This document shows, piece after piece, positions 1 to 6,176 of a stretch of 6,354 nt of DNA. The stretch spans positions 1 to 6,354 of the forward strand of contig JAKLQB010000346.1 of NCBI GenBank assembly GCA_022013615.1. Reading direction: 5' to 3'. Made by a program: the position numbers and the translations under genes. The first letter of the stretch is position 1. Each line of letters begins with the position of its first letter. This DNA comes from Desulfobacterales bacterium (GTDB lineage Bacteria > Desulfobacterota > DSM-4660 > Desulfatiglandales > Desulfatiglandaceae). Below the pieces are notes generated by a model that was not told the DNA's origin, did no database searches, and was given only the letters and a program-made list of their open reading frames with translations.

Positions 1-7
1 CCTCCTT
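1..7 (-). promoter_or_regulatory. Shine-Dalgarno-like site for a possible divergent gene beyond the left edge
   Basis: Read on the - strand, the first seven bases spell AAGGAGG, a near-perfect ribosome binding site. If it is used, its start codon would lie about 5-10 bases further left, outside the window. The non-coding region to its right would then be a divergent promoter region shared with the kinase gene. No part of the coding sequence can be seen, so this is only a suggestion. Confidence 0.35.
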
Positions 8-308
8 AACCCACGGTGTTTGACTCTCGTCATGGCATTATAGAAACTTTGTCCTGAAACATCAAAGGGAATTTCCATTACTCCCCAAACCACTTGAGAT
101 GGCAGGCACCGGTAACCTCATGTGGACAAATAAAAGCCATGTTTTCTGGACGCGGGTTTCTTGCCAGTTGTCAATAAGCTGACAGGGTTACAATTAAATC
201 CATTTTGGCCCATCTAAGTTGAACCCCTTCCCACTCAAGTCTTTTTTGCCGGCATTTAATTATTAGAAAAATCAAGTGGTTAAGTGGCTAAGCCTTACGC
301 TGTGAGGG
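8..308. other. Non-coding upstream region of the kinase-cyclase operon
   Basis: I see no convincing coding sequence on either strand here. The stretch holds three structural signals. One is a TGT-N10-ACA palindrome at 169-184. The second is a 9-base inverted pair, AACCACTTG at 88-96 and CAAGTGGTT at 273-281. The third is a tandem 8-base near-repeat, AAGTGGTT then AAGTGGCT, at 274-289, just upstream of the sigma-54 promoter. Together they suggest a regulatory region rather than decayed coding DNA. Confidence 0.55.
169..184. promoter_or_regulatory. Candidate enhancer-binding-protein site (TGT-N10-ACA palindrome)
   Basis: The sequence TGTCAATAAGCTGACA has perfect 5-base inverted arms (TGTCA/TGACA) around a 6-base centre. 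It also fits the TGT-N10-ACA pattern known for NifA-type activators. It ends 124 bases before the -24 element at 309, a typical distance for upstream activator sites of sigma-54 promoters. One site is weak evidence, and the identity of the activator is unknown. Confidence 0.4.
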
Positions 309-324
309 TGGCATCTATTTTGCT
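309..324 (+). promoter_or_regulatory. Sigma-54 (RpoN) -24/-12 promoter of the kinase-cyclase operon
   Basis: TGGCATCTATTTTGCT carries the TGGCA -24 block and TTGCT -12 block. The invariant GG (310-311) and GC (322-323) are separated by exactly 10 bases, as in the sigma-54 consensus TGGCACG-N4-TTGCW. Only two positions of the extended -24 block differ. Transcription would begin around 334-336, which is downstream of the ATG at 328 and leaves a leader of about 60 bases before the ATG at 397. Such promoters need an AAA+ activator. Confidence 0.6.
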
Positions 325-379
325 GATATGTTAACATATCGGAAACTCTACAACTTATTCAAAATAAAAATATTTCTTC

Positions 380-384
380 AAGGA
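380..384 (+). promoter_or_regulatory. Ribosome binding site deciding the kinase start
   Basis: AAGGA lies 12 bases before the ATG at 397. No comparable site lies at a suitable distance before the earlier in-frame ATG at 328, which would also fall upstream of the predicted transcription start. The spacing is a little long, so the call rests partly on the promoter position. Confidence 0.45.
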
Positions 385-396
385 CTGCAATACGCC

Positions 397-2088
397 ATGA
401 ACACTCAAGCAATAGAATATACCCCTACAGTAGATTATAAACGTTACAGGTCCATAAGGCATAACCTAAAGCTTGTTTTTTTCTGCCTTACAGCCATCCC
501 CTTTGTCGTATTTGCATTTATCTATCTCAGGATTGGAGCATTCACCACTGCTTTGTCCGGATTCCTTGTGGCACTGGTCCTGATAATTGTGCTTGAGGGA
601 TTTATGATTTTCAGAAGGATGGCTGATCACGTTGAGCAGTTGTCCTCAACTATGATAAATGCAATGGAAGGTAAGGCAGAAAAGGTTCAAGATGGTGGCG
701 CAACCAGGGAATTTGCGATTATTGCAGATACGTTTAACCGAACCCTCTTTAAATTAGAAGACACTGCCCAGGAACTGGGTGTACGGGCGGTTCAGGCTGC
801 GACATTAAATGAAATAAGAGAAATAGTTTCAAAGAGCATCAATATGGAGGAAATTGCCAAGGCCATCCTTTCGCGGGTCATGAGGGCGGTCAACGCTAAA
901 GCCGGATATCTGGCAGTGAAAAAGGGCGGGTCCCCAGCACTGCACATAGCAGCCTCATTAGGAATATCCGAAGAACTCCCGGATGAAATTTCGATTGATG
1001 CGAATGAAACATTGGCAGGGCTGGTTATCGAAGACAAGTCCCCTATTTTGATCGAAGATATAGATGAGGACCCTTATAAGAAAAATCTTAATTCCCCTGA
1101 CATTGGACTTCCTCGCCTGTTATATCTATCAATTGTCGCAAAAGGAACTTCCATTGGAGTGCTTGCCCTTGGAAGGGATAAAGAACAATCCTTTTTCGAA
1201 GAGGAGTATGTACAATTTCTCCAGATATTACTCCAGCAGATCGCATACAGCGTTGAAAATGCCATGCTTTATGAAAATCTGCGGCGGTCAAACAGGAAGA
1301 TGGAGGCTGCCATGGAATCCCAACGGAAGGCCCAGGACCAGATGTTGGCTTCAGCCAGAATGGCTGTCTTTGGAGAGCTGTCCCTCAATATTGCCCATGA
1401 GCTTAATAATCCGCTTACAGGAATTTTGGGCTATACGGATCTCATTCTTGCCTCCACTGTTGATAACAATCAGACGGAAGAGATGCTCCAGAGGATTCGA
1501 ACCCAGGCCATCAGGGCAAGCAATATTACAAGGAGTCTTTTGGATTTTGTCAGTATTGAGCCGGGTTCAAAAATCAGGACAGATCTAAATGAGCTTATAA
1601 AAAAGACCTTTTTATTGGGGCGGGGAAGATTGCGCGACAGTGGCATCCAACTTGAAATCAAATTGGCCGATAAACCGCTTCCCACAATGTTGGAGCCAGC
1701 TCAAGTATTGCAGGTGTTTTTTAACCTTTTAAGTAATGCTCTAAATGCAATGACCGGGGCATTTGAGGTGTCTCTGGGGTCAGAGGAAAATGGCCTGGAC
1801 AGAAAAGGAAGAGAATTTCTACTCAAGGTAGAAAGTGGGTCAAAAAAGGACATGGTTTATGTATCCTTCAAGGACACCGGTCCGGGGATACCGTCTGGCC
1901 GCCTTTCAAAGATTTTTGAGCCTTTTTATTCAACCCAGGATAAGATTAGCGAAGTTGGTCTTGGTCTGTGGGTAAGTTATAGAATTATCAGGGCTCACGG
2001 TGGTACTATCCAAGTTAAAAGCATTCCGGATAAAGGAAGCACCTTTATCGTTATCTTGCCATTGGCCGGGAAAAAAGAGGACGAATAG
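397..2088 (+). CDS. Membrane-anchored GAF-domain sensor histidine kinase
   Basis: This is a two-component kinase that should autophosphorylate on His and donate phosphate to a response regulator, most likely the REC-cyclase encoded next. Residues are counted from the ATG at 397 (563 aa). Two adjacent membrane helices lie at about 23-46 and 50-73, with almost no periplasmic loop, so sensing is probably cytoplasmic. A HAMP-like linker (about 74-125) is followed by a GAF domain (about 140-290) and a coiled coil. The HisKA H-box is NIAHELNNPLTGILGY, with the phospho-acceptor His334. The HATPase domain (about 435-555) shows the N-box FFNLLSNALNAM, the G1 box DTGPGI, the F-box FEPFYST and the G2 box GLGLWVS. 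All catalytic boxes look intact. An in-frame ATG at 328 would add 23 residues, but it lacks a ribosome site and precedes the predicted transcription start. The GAF ligand cannot be told from sequence. Confidence 0.9.
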   Translation: MNTQAIEYTPTVDYKRYRSIRHNLKLVFFCLTAIPFVVFAFIYLRIGAFTTALSGFLVALVLIIVLEGFMIFRRMADHVEQLSSTMINAMEGKAEKVQDGGATREFAIIADTFNRTLFKLEDTAQELGVRAVQAATLNEIREIVSKSINMEEIAKAILSRVMRAVNAKAGYLAVKKGGSPALHIAASLGISEELPDEISIDANETLAGLVIEDKSPILIEDIDEDPYKKNLNSPDIGLPRLLYLSIVAKGTSIGVLALGRDKEQSFFEEEYVQFLQILLQQIAYSVENAMLYENLRRSNRKMEAAMESQRKAQDQMLASARMAVFGELSLNIAHELNNPLTGILGYTDLILASTVDNNQTEEMLQRIRTQAIRASNITRSLLDFVSIEPGSKIRTDLNELIKKTFLLGRGRLRDSGIQLEIKLADKPLPTMLEPAQVLQVFFNLLSNALNAMTGAFEVSLGSEENGLDRKGREFLLKVESGSKKDMVYVSFKDTGPGIPSGRLSKIFEPFYSTQDKISEVGLGLWVSYRIIRAHGGTIQVKSIPDKGSTFIVILPLAGKKEDE

Positions 2089-2150
2089 ACCCTGCTACCC
2101 CGTGATCAGTTACAATCCAAGTATCCATCACTAAGGCGCGAAAGAATCTT

Positions 2151-3698
2151 ATGGCACAGAAAAGAATCCTTGTCGTAGACGATGAAGAGATGATTGTTGA
2201 TTTGTGCCGGCGCGTGCTTACGAGTGAAGGGTACGACGTCCAATGTACCTCCAGTGGTAAAGAAGCATTGAAGCTTGCCTCCCCCGAACAATTTCATCTG
2301 GCAGTTATGGATATGTTGATGCCCGGGATTGATGGGCTCGAAACATTTCTGGCCTTAAAAAAACAACAACCTGAGCTCCTTGGCGTATTGATTACTGGAC
2401 ATGGCACTATGGATACTGCAATTCAGGCCATGGAACTTGGGTTTAGCGGCTTTATCAGAAAACCCTTTACGCCGGTCGAACTGGTCCATGTTGTCAAAGA
2501 ATCTTTTCGAAAAGCCGTGCTTTTTGAGGAAAACACGCGTCTTAAAACGCTTATTCCTCTGTACAGACTTGGAGAAAAATTCATAATATCCCAAACAAAA
2601 GAAGACGTTCTTGGTGAATTGATCCGGGCAGTAGCTATCCAGACCGGCACCCAAAGAATTTCAGTTATGCTTTACGACGAGATTGATGGTTGCCTCAGGA
2701 TTGCCGCTGCCAAGGGTTTAAAAGAAGAAATAGTCCATAAGGTCAGAATAAAACCAGGTGAGAGAATCGCAGGCAGGGTATTTCAAACAGGTGAGCCAAT
2801 AATAATGGGCGGGGGTTCGGAAGACAATCCCCGGCTCGCATCCTTTTTGAAATCCAGGAACATTATTGCAGCCATATCGCTTCCCCTCAAAGCGAGAGGC
2901 ACTACACTGGGAGTGCTCAATGTTAGCAGGGTTAAAACCGGATCTCCTTTCAGTCAGGCCGATATAGAAATGCTTTCGGTTATTTGCAGTCAGGCTGTCA
3001 TGGCACTGGAAAATGTCAGGATTATGGACGAAAAGGCAGAAAGAATAAGGATGCGAGCCCTCTTTGAGCAGTATGTAGCGCCAGAAGTGGCAGAAGTGCT
3101 TATTTCGCATGAACAGAACCCCATGGAAGTTGGCGAGATCAGGGATATAACGGTCCTTTTTGCAGATATCAGAAATTTTACCAACCTGGTCCAGCACCTG
3201 CCTTTGGAAACCCTTCGGTCATTGCTAAATGATTTTTTTGATCTTTTGACGGGTATCATATTCATGTTTAAAGGCACACTGGATAAATTCATGGGAGATG
3301 CGGTGCTTGCCATTTTCGGGGCCCCTAATCACATCAAAAAGCCACAAAACGCGGCTGTTTCTGCCTCCATGGAGATGCTGAGAAGATTCGAACAACTCAA
3401 AAAAACGTGGGCATCAACAGAGGAACCATTTGGTCAAGTTGGCCTTGGGATTGGAATCAGTTCAGGTGAAATGTTCCTGGGTAACGTGGGATCTCAGAGA
3501 AGGCTCGATTACACGGTCATTGGCACAGACGTCAATATTGCACAGCGCCTGGCGTCAGAGGCGGCTTCGGGGCAGATACTAATTACAGAAAGTGTAAAGT
3601 CCCAACTGGATTCACGATTTCGCGTCACCCAAGAACCCTCGCGTTTGCTCAGAGGGTTAGAAAAGCAGATCCCCGTTTTCTCCATTGGTACGGAATGA
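2151..3698 (+). CDS. Response regulator with GAF and class IIIb adenylate cyclase output (REC-GAF-CHD)
   Basis: This cytoplasmic, phosphorylation-controlled cyclase is predicted to convert ATP to cAMP. The REC domain (1-125) has the acidic pair Asp10/Asp11, phospho-acceptor Asp54 (VMDMLMPGIDG), Thr82 and Lys104, all intact. A GAF domain (about 140-290) lacks an obvious NKFDE motif, so cyclic nucleotide binding is not evident. A signalling helix (about 285-325, including FEQYVAPEVAEVLI) leads to the cyclase domain (about 330-480). The metal-binding aspartates are Asp339 (LFADIRNFT) and Asp383 (DKFMGDAVLAIFG). The base-selecting pair is Lys379/Thr455, and the transition-state residues are Asn462 and Arg466. 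Lys/Thr is the class IIIb adenylate-cyclase signature; several members of that class are stimulated by bicarbonate. The gene starts 62 bases after the kinase, so the pair probably forms one operon. The ribosome site is weak (AAGG at 2133-2136). The end converges on the TPR gene. Confidence 0.92.
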   Translation: MAQKRILVVDDEEMIVDLCRRVLTSEGYDVQCTSSGKEALKLASPEQFHLAVMDMLMPGIDGLETFLALKKQQPELLGVLITGHGTMDTAIQAMELGFSGFIRKPFTPVELVHVVKESFRKAVLFEENTRLKTLIPLYRLGEKFIISQTKEDVLGELIRAVAIQTGTQRISVMLYDEIDGCLRIAAAKGLKEEIVHKVRIKPGERIAGRVFQTGEPIIMGGGSEDNPRLASFLKSRNIIAAISLPLKARGTTLGVLNVSRVKTGSPFSQADIEMLSVICSQAVMALENVRIMDEKAERIRMRALFEQYVAPEVAEVLISHEQNPMEVGEIRDITVLFADIRNFTNLVQHLPLETLRSLLNDFFDLLTGIIFMFKGTLDKFMGDAVLAIFGAPNHIKKPQNAAVSASMEMLRRFEQLKKTWASTEEPFGQVGLGIGISSGEMFLGNVGSQRRLDYTVIGTDVNIAQRLASEAASGQILITESVKSQLDSRFRVTQEPSRLLRGLEKQIPVFSIGTE

Positions 3699-3739
3699 TA
3701 ACATTAAGGCTTGGTGTGGAAGGGCGTCAACTCTTTCCG

Positions 3740-3755
3740 AACTTTTTGAGAAGTT
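3740..3755. terminator. Weak hairpin between convergent genes
   Basis: AACTT (3740-3744) and AAGTT (3751-3755) form a 5-base stem around a 6-base loop, followed by a short T-rich run. It sits in the 87-base gap between the convergent cyclase and TPR genes, where a bidirectional terminator would be expected. The stem is short and AT-rich, so termination here is uncertain. A second tiny hairpin (CCG-CCTT-CGG) lies close by, near 3766. Confidence 0.2.
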
Positions 3756-3785
3756 ACTTTTGATCCGCCTTCGGCAGAGCAAGTA

Positions 3786-4529
3786 TTACAATTTCGCTTT
3801 TAGGTCATTCGCCCAATCTCTAAAATACGGATCATCGGATTGTAAGGCTTTTTCGATATAGCCTTTTGCCTCGGCTTTTTTTTCTTTCCCACCCATCTGG
3901 ATCAGCAACTCAGCTAAATAAATCTGTGCTTCGGTGTCATCGGCGAAATACTCGGTTCCCTGGTATTCGCGGTAGTATTTCAAAGACTTTTCCCGGTTTC
4001 GCATGGGCCAGGGGAGAACCGCCCAGAACCGGCCGAGGGAGATCATCGGCCCGGCTTCTTTGTACATTGTGTCAAGTTCATAAGTTTTTTCAAAACTGCT
4101 CTGGGTCTTGTCTTTAAGACCTTCGGCCAGGGCCGTAAAAATACTGACGCCGTCAGAGTAAATTCCCACATTGAGGCCGTAGTAATAGTATCCGTCGGGT
4201 TTTCCTGGTTCAAGCTCGGTGGCTTTTTGGGCGTATTTCATACCTTCTTTGCCGTATTTTGCACATATATCTTTCCAGCCATCGACCTTTTGTTTTTTCG
4301 CCTTGTTCCCATACTCCCGGTATGCCCTGGCGCATTTCCAGGTGGCCTCATAATCACTGGAATTTTCGGCCAGCGCCTTCTGATATAAGTCAATGGCCTG
4401 CTTGTAGTTTGCAAGTCCTCCCTGGTCAAAAAGTTTGTCGGCCTCAGCCATATAGTTCGCAGCCATCAAGCCGATGGGGAAAAATATAACCAGTAAAATC
4501 CAGAAACTACTCGATAATGTCCTTTTCAT
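3786..4529 (-). CDS. Exported TPR protein, TRAP-transporter TatT-like
   Basis: This 247-residue protein has a Sec-type signal peptide: a basic MKRT start, a hydrophobic core at about 8-22, and a likely cleavage near LMA/AN at 23-24. There is no lipobox cysteine, so it is probably periplasmic. The mature part is mostly helical with TPR-like units, for example YKQAIDLYQKAL (42-53), YAQKATELEPGKPDGYYYYG (99-118) and AEAKGYIEKAL (219-229). The segment ISLGRFWAVLPWP (163-175) and the YYYYGLN region resemble the TatT (T component) family of TPR-associated TRAP transporters. No transporter genes are next to it, so the role is unknown. It may be a general periplasmic scaffold. The ATG at 4529 is chosen because GGAGGT lies 5 bases upstream; a TTG at 4535 overlaps that ribosome site and cannot be the start. 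It converges on the cyclase gene. Confidence 0.8.
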   Translation of the reverse strand: MKRTLSSSFWILLVIFFPIGLMAANYMAEADKLFDQGGLANYKQAIDLYQKALAENSSDYEATWKCARAYREYGNKAKKQKVDGWKDICAKYGKEGMKYAQKATELEPGKPDGYYYYGLNVGIYSDGVSIFTALAEGLKDKTQSSFEKTYELDTMYKEAGPMISLGRFWAVLPWPMRNREKSLKYYREYQGTEYFADDTEAQIYLAELLIQMGGKEKKAEAKGYIEKALQSDDPYFRDWANDLKAKL

Positions 4530-4534
4530 TATCA

Positions 4535-4540
4535 ACCTCC
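4535..4540 (-). promoter_or_regulatory. Strong ribosome binding site of the TPR gene
   Basis: On the - strand GGAGGT precedes the ATG at 4529 by 5 bases. It overlaps the upstream in-frame TTG, which settles the start at 4529. Confidence 0.75.
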
Positions 4541-4578
4541 TTTGATTGCTTGAAGATTTTAAGTCCCTCGAAAACGTT

Positions 4579-4608
4579 ATGATATTAAACGTCTCGGAAA
4601 TTGTACAA
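4579..4608 (-). promoter_or_regulatory. Possible sigma-70-type promoter of the TPR gene
   Basis: On the - strand a -10-like TATCAT (4579-4584) lies 18 bases after a weak -35-like TTGTAC (4603-4608). This is about 50 bases upstream of the TPR start, in AT-rich DNA between that gene and the cassette array. The -10 matches 5 of 6 consensus bases and the -35 only about 3 of 6. AT-rich DNA gives such matches by chance. Confidence 0.3.
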
Positions 4609-4628
4609 CTTGTTGAAATAAAGGGTTT

Positions 4629-4889
4629 TTAATGGCACCTTTTTATGCCAGCCACATCAAATCTTGGAATATATGGTTTTATTTCTCCTGCTTTATCGAA
4701 AATGTAGAAAAGAATGATATGTGAAAAAGATTCAATTGTTTCTAATGCTTCTTCATATTCGGGAAAGACTTCAATTTTTCCTTTGCCTTCGGGTTTGACC
4801 GAGCCTTGAATGGGGCATTCATCTTTTGTTTTGTATGGTGAATAAATTGTCCCAATTTGTTTTATCTCAAATTTCATATTTTTGCTCAT
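4629..4889 (-). CDS. TrmO/TsaA-family tRNA methyltransferase remnant, internally deleted
   Basis: The first 70 or so residues match the TrmO (TsaA/YaeB, UPF0066) family, whose members use S-adenosylmethionine to methylate t6A37 of tRNA. The visible family features are IGTIYSPYKTKDECPIQG, a GKGKIEVFPEYEEALETI segment and ESFSHIILFYIFDKAGE. The family core that should follow (GVFATRSP-RPNPIG, the cofactor and dimer region) is absent. Instead the text jumps to KPYIPRFDV, which resembles the family's C-terminal LDIKPY-P-FD segment, and stops after 86 residues; complete members are about 140 residues or longer. It is therefore probably inactive. The ATG at 4887-4889 overlaps the R' core of the neighbouring attC; a second ATG lies at 4877. 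The gene is clearly more AT-rich than its neighbours, which fits independent cassette acquisition. No attC follows it. Confidence 0.65.
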   Translation of the reverse strand: MSKNMKFEIKQIGTIYSPYKTKDECPIQGSVKPEGKGKIEVFPEYEEALETIESFSHIILFYIFDKAGEIKPYIPRFDVAGIKRCH

Positions 4890-4977
4890 TTAACGATTTT
4901 CATAACCTGCGCGGGCAAATAGCTTTGCTAAAGTCGCCCCACGCTTATTCAGCGTCAGGTTGATGCACTTATTAGCT
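4888..4977 (-). other. attC recombination site (HXXEE cassette)
   Basis: On the - strand this 90-base site runs from R'' AGCTAAT (4971-4977) to R' GTTAAAT (4888-4894, a full match to GTTRRRY). The L'' arm (4952-4965) reads CAT-C-AACCTG-A-CGC, and the L' arm (4901-4912) reads GCGCAGGTTATG. They pair perfectly except for two unpaired bases on the L'' side, the extrahelical bases expected of a folded attC. The central part can form further stems (GGGC/GCCC, TAGC-AAA-GCTA). R'' differs from RYYYAAC at its last base and at position 2. The HXXEE stop codon sits inside R''. Confidence 0.85.
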
Positions 4978-5466
4978 TTCTCTTACACTCCAAGGGCACC
5001 GGCCGATGGCGAATAGCAAGGGTATAGCACTCAGGATGGCCGCGACAACCAGGGGCCCAGCCCACATAAACGTTGAAAACCGGATGTAGCCCTGTTGCAA
5101 TCCCTGATAGAGCAGCAGAACCGTTACCGGGAGATTCAGGAGCAGTGCCGTGGCCGTTCCCGGAGCATAACGTCGCATGATGAGTGTGGCTAGAAGATGA
5201 GGGAAGAACACATTCATCAGCATGGTTAGAGCATAACCAGCAATGAAATAGGCCCCCACACTCTCTTTGCCGCCAGCCACCGAAAGGTAAGCTGCAACAT
5301 AAGCCAGCGCTGTGAGCACACCAACCGCGAAGCGAAATTCCCGCGCTCCCACCGGATGATGCCAACGCCTCGCCGACTGGGACCACCCCGGCAACCAGAG
5401 AGCCTCTTCCAGATTGTGTAGCGTAATCGCCAGCGCGAAAAGCCATGAGAGAACAGGAAAATTCAT
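4972..5466 (-). CDS. HXXEE domain membrane protein (integron cassette)
   Basis: This 164-residue integral membrane protein has about five hydrophobic segments, near 3-25, 44-64, 70-95, 103-123 and 133-154. The first contains LHNLEEALWLPGW, with His17, Glu20 and Glu21 forming the H-x-x-E-E motif that names the family. Further family-like residues are His90 (FFPH) and RRYAPG at 98-103. The conserved polar residues within membrane helices suggest metal binding or catalysis, but no biochemical role is established. The start at 5466 has AAGGA (5471-5475) 4 bases upstream. The 49 bases between this start and the preceding attC contain a small CTTCG/CGAAG inverted repeat (5482-5497). The TAA stop lies in the R'' core of the following attC. 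It is visibly richer in GC than the TrmO cassette beside it. Confidence 0.85.
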   Translation of the reverse strand: MNFPVLSWLFALAITLHNLEEALWLPGWSQSARRWHHPVGAREFRFAVGVLTALAYVAAYLSVAGGKESVGAYFIAGYALTMLMNVFFPHLLATLIMRRYAPGTATALLLNLPVTVLLLYQGLQQGYIRFSTFMWAGPLVVAAILSAIPLLFAIGRCPWSVRES

Positions 5467-5515
5467 CTTGTCCTTTATGTTCTTCGGCAGATCGAAGTGG
5501 TTAAGATATTTTGAA

Positions 5516-5601
5516 AGCTAACGCCTCGCTAACCCGCGCCGACCGAAAAGAGGGAACCAAAAGCCGCAGCTTTTTGCGTCTGCTGGATTTATTGGTTAGG
5601 T
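5516..5601 (-). other. attC-like recombination site, imperfect (SRPBCC-like cassette)
   Basis: On the - strand R'' is ACCTAAC (5595-5601, a full RYYYAAC match) and R' is GTTAGCT (5516-5522, one mismatch to GTTRRRY). The inner arms pair only roughly: AATCC-A-GC-A-G-A-C near R'' against GCGCGGGTT near R', with one G-T pair and three unpaired bases. An AAAAGC-TGCG-GCTTTT hairpin lies between them. Its 86-base length, position between two cassette-type genes, and a stop codon inside R'' support the call. The weak arms suggest a diverged or less active site. Confidence 0.6.
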
Positions 5602-6132
5602 GGACAGAGCGTTCTCTGCATGTTGCTTGATCAACCTTAACCACTCCCTCCTGATCAACCCGCTAAACGGTCTGATTAGTGACCAGTAGAGAGCGAAGCG
5701 CGCACGACTCAAAGACGAGGTGCATTGAACGCGGGTTTCTGTTATTAGGCGAGTGCGATGCGATGTAATTGGCACTGCCAATAGATTGCCAGCAACCTTT
5801 GCATAGCCTTTGAAATCGAATGAAACAAATTCTTCAGGCTGGAATGGGAGTATCCCTGCGGAAGAAGTCCAGAATTTACCAATTAGCCCAAAAACTATTT
5901 CTCTATCTTCACGCCTGGCAAGCAAACGGAAGCCGATCTGTTGCAAACCCTCAATAGTCATCTCGCATTTAGGGAGGCGTCGAAGGCGAAAAACGAATCT
6001 GACAATTGCAGACCGACCCAAGTAACATGCCAAGACGGAGCAGTATACTACATTGGCTGGAGCGTTCACTTCTGTTGCATGAGTTTCAGAAAAGTGAAAC
6101 AAGGGAAGATATTCATCTATGAGCTTTTTCAT
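5596..6132 (-). CDS. Uncharacterised SRPBCC-like protein (integron cassette)
   Basis: This 178-residue soluble protein has no signal peptide. Its pattern suggests the helix-grip (START/SRPBCC) fold that binds hydrophobic ligands. An opening strand reads HATEVNAPANVVYCSV (18-33). It is followed by a basic FRLRRLPKCEM segment (48-58), a REIVFGLIGKFW strand (77-88), EFVSFDFKGYAKVAG (101-115), TRLITETRV (127-135) and a long C-terminal helix (about 145-174) containing ARFALYWSLIRPFSGLIRRE. I recognise the motif set from hypothetical proteins but cannot assign a ligand or reaction. The start is taken at ATG 6132; an in-frame TTG at 6162 would add 10 residues without a ribosome site. The ribosome site at 6132 is also weak, so expression may depend on an upstream array promoter. 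The TAA stop lies inside the following attC R'' core. Confidence 0.6.
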   Translation of the reverse strand: MKKLIDEYLPLFHFSETHATEVNAPANVVYCSVLACYLGRSAIVRFVFRLRRLPKCEMTIEGLQQIGFRLLARREDREIVFGLIGKFWTSSAGILPFQPEEFVSFDFKGYAKVAGNLLAVPITSHRTRLITETRVQCTSSLSRARFALYWSLIRPFSGLIRREWLRLIKQHAENALST

Positions 6133-6176
6133 ATTGACTACTTTTCCATATCGGCTTCGCAAGTCGATTGCTACCC

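Noticed and set aside
20..43. TTGACT followed by TTATAG as a sigma-70 promoter
   Set aside because: The two boxes are only about 12 bases apart, too close for a functional -35/-10 pair.
328..396. Upstream in-frame ATG giving a kinase 23 residues longer
   Set aside because: It has no suitably placed ribosome site and lies before the transcription start predicted from the -24/-12 promoter. The extra residues do not belong to any recognised domain.
1064..1588. 174-codon open frame on the + strand
   Set aside because: It is an out-of-frame overlap of the kinase gene, whose domains run continuously through this stretch.
2718..3197. 159-codon open frame on the - strand
   Set aside because: It lies wholly inside the well-supported cyclase gene on the other strand. 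Its peptide shows no family pattern.
4540..4628. Possible fourth attC after the TrmO remnant
   Set aside because: There are GTT- and AAC-containing heptamers, but no pair of complementary inner arms could be found.
4955..5446. 163-codon open frame on the - strand
   Set aside because: It is a shifted frame of the HXXEE gene. Its peptide is rich in Gly, Ser, Cys and His, as GC-rich shadow frames often are. The HXXEE frame has the motif, the ribosome site and the stop in R''.
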